Assembly: GCA_003509845.1 (NCBI GenBank)
Contig: DOMR01000113.1
Span: forward strand, 426-7,646
DNA length: 7,221 nucleotides
DNA from: Chitinophagaceae bacterium
GTDB taxonomy: Bacteria; Bacteroidota; Bacteroidia; Chitinophagales; Chitinophagaceae
Direction of reading: 5' to 3'
Shown: piece by piece, positions 6,584-7,221 of the stretch
How the letters are laid out: each line of letters starts with the position of its first letter
Numbering within the stretch: position 1 is the stretch's first letter
The notes under the pieces: model-generated
Databases searched by the model: none
What the model was told of the DNA's origin: nothing
What the model saw: the letters and a program-made list of their open reading frames with translations, nothing else
Program-made: the position numbers and the translations under genes

Positions 6584-7221
6584 TTGAAAACTACTTTTTT
6601 ATATCGTTCTTGTTTATTGATCATAGCTATCCTGTTTCATTCAGTAGTATTAAAGGCGGGTACTTTACAAGGAACTGTAAAGGATATGAAGGGTAAGGAA
6701 ATACCATTTGCTTCAATTACTATTAAAAAAACAACCAAGGGGACAACTGCAAATAGTAAGGGGCAGTATGCTTTGCAATTAGGTAAAGGAGAATATATAA
6801 TTGTATGCCAAAATATTGGATTTAAGACCAATGAGAAAAAGATTAAAATTGAAGATAATGTCACCACTTTAAATTTTGTTTTAGAGGAACAAGAATACGA
6901 GTTGAAGGAGGTGGTCGTGTCAAATAAAGCGGAGGATCCGGCATATGAGATTATCAGAAATGCAATTAAACAAAGACCTATCTATTTAAAGGAGTTCAAT
7001 AATTTTAAATGCCAGGTGTATTTAAAAGGGCAACTACAATTGAGGGATTATCCCAGTAAGTTTTTGGGAGACACGGTTGATTTTGAGGATGGCGATACCA
7101 GCAAAGCGAAACTCTTGTATTTGTCAGAAACCTTTGCAGATTATTCTATCAAAGACAATCAGAAAAAAGTTGAAATCACTTCTACCAAAGTGAGTGGGCG
7201 TAGTAATGGGTTTGGATTTGG
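6584..7221 (+). CDS. Carboxypeptidase-regulatory-like domain / DUF5686-type envelope protein (3' end missing)
   Basis: The open frame runs off the right edge; 212 codons are visible. No ATG fits. The only canonical start before the signal sequence is TTG at 6584, which gives a good Sec signal peptide (MKTTFLYRSC then LLIIAILFHSVVLKA, cleavage near residue 25). The frame is closed by TAA at 6533-6535, so the start must lie after that. Residues 27-113 form a CarboxypepD_reg-like beta-sandwich (GTLQGTVKD, IPFASITIKKTTKGTTANSKGQYAL, GEYIIVCQNIGF, ELKEVVVS). They are followed by EDPAYEIIRNAIKQR (117-131), a segment I associate with DUF5686 proteins of Bacteroidota, which usually continue into a large outer-membrane beta-barrel. 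The architecture recalls TonB-dependent receptors, but no plug domain is visible. The function is unknown. It starts 69 bases after uvrA on the same strand. Confidence 0.8.
   Translation, partial: MKTTFLYRSCLLIIAILFHSVVLKAGTLQGTVKDMKGKEIPFASITIKKTTKGTTANSKGQYALQLGKGEYIIVCQNIGFKTNEKKIKIEDNVTTLNFVLEEQEYELKEVVVSNKAEDPAYEIIRNAIKQRPIYLKEFNNFKCQVYLKGQLQLRDYPSKFLGDTVDFEDGDTSKAKLLYLSETFADYSIKDNQKKVEITSTKVSGRSNGFGF

Noticed and set aside
6433..6867. Two frames on the - strand (6433-6624 and 6637-6867)
   Set aside because: The first covers the uvrA end and the following gap, the second is antisense to the carboxypeptidase-regulatory-like domain; neither resembles a known protein.

Overview
The window looks like chromosomal DNA of a Bacteroidota bacterium, most likely of the Chitinophagaceae/Sphingobacteriales type. 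The pointers are a FISUMP-domain secreted protein, an outer-membrane-type protein with a carboxypeptidase-regulatory-like domain followed by a DUF5686-like region, AT-rich DNA, start codons without clear Shine-Dalgarno sequences, and a TAnnTTTG promoter element. The taxon is inferred from gene families and style, not from a marker-gene comparison.

Left part (1-1599, + strand): the 3' end of a long repetitive fibre-like gene, cut by the left edge, is followed after 2 bases by a small secreted FISUMP-domain protein. The fibre protein has 13-residue tandem repeats nested in a 112-residue super-repeat. It ends in an 'ISPTLTSP' linker and a C-terminal beta-rich domain resembling the ends of phage tail fibres. 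The two genes look co-transcribed and are probably surface or secreted proteins. A hairpin at 1591-1628 contains the stop codons of both convergent genes and is the likely shared terminator.

Middle part (1620-3582, - strand): a two-gene operon encodes a PAP2-family membrane phosphatase and, 10 bases downstream, a periplasmic nucleotide pyrophosphatase/phosphodiesterase with all expected catalytic residues. Both act on phosphoesters outside the cytoplasm, so a joint role in phosphate or nucleotide/lipid-phosphate salvage is plausible but unproven. A 94-bp divergent region (3583-3676) separates this operon from uvrA and holds candidate promoters on both strands that overlap each other.

Right part (3677-7221, + strand): a complete, canonical uvrA (excinuclease ABC subunit A, 945 aa) is followed 69 bases later by the 5' part of a gene for a CarboxypepD_reg-like/DUF5686-type envelope protein. 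That gene appears to start at TTG and runs off the right edge.

Most of the window is ordinary. The part most worth a second look is the phage-fibre-like repeat gene paired with the FISUMP gene. No stretch longer than 300 bases lacks a gene, and I saw no tRNA, rRNA, CRISPR array, insertion sequence or riboswitch.
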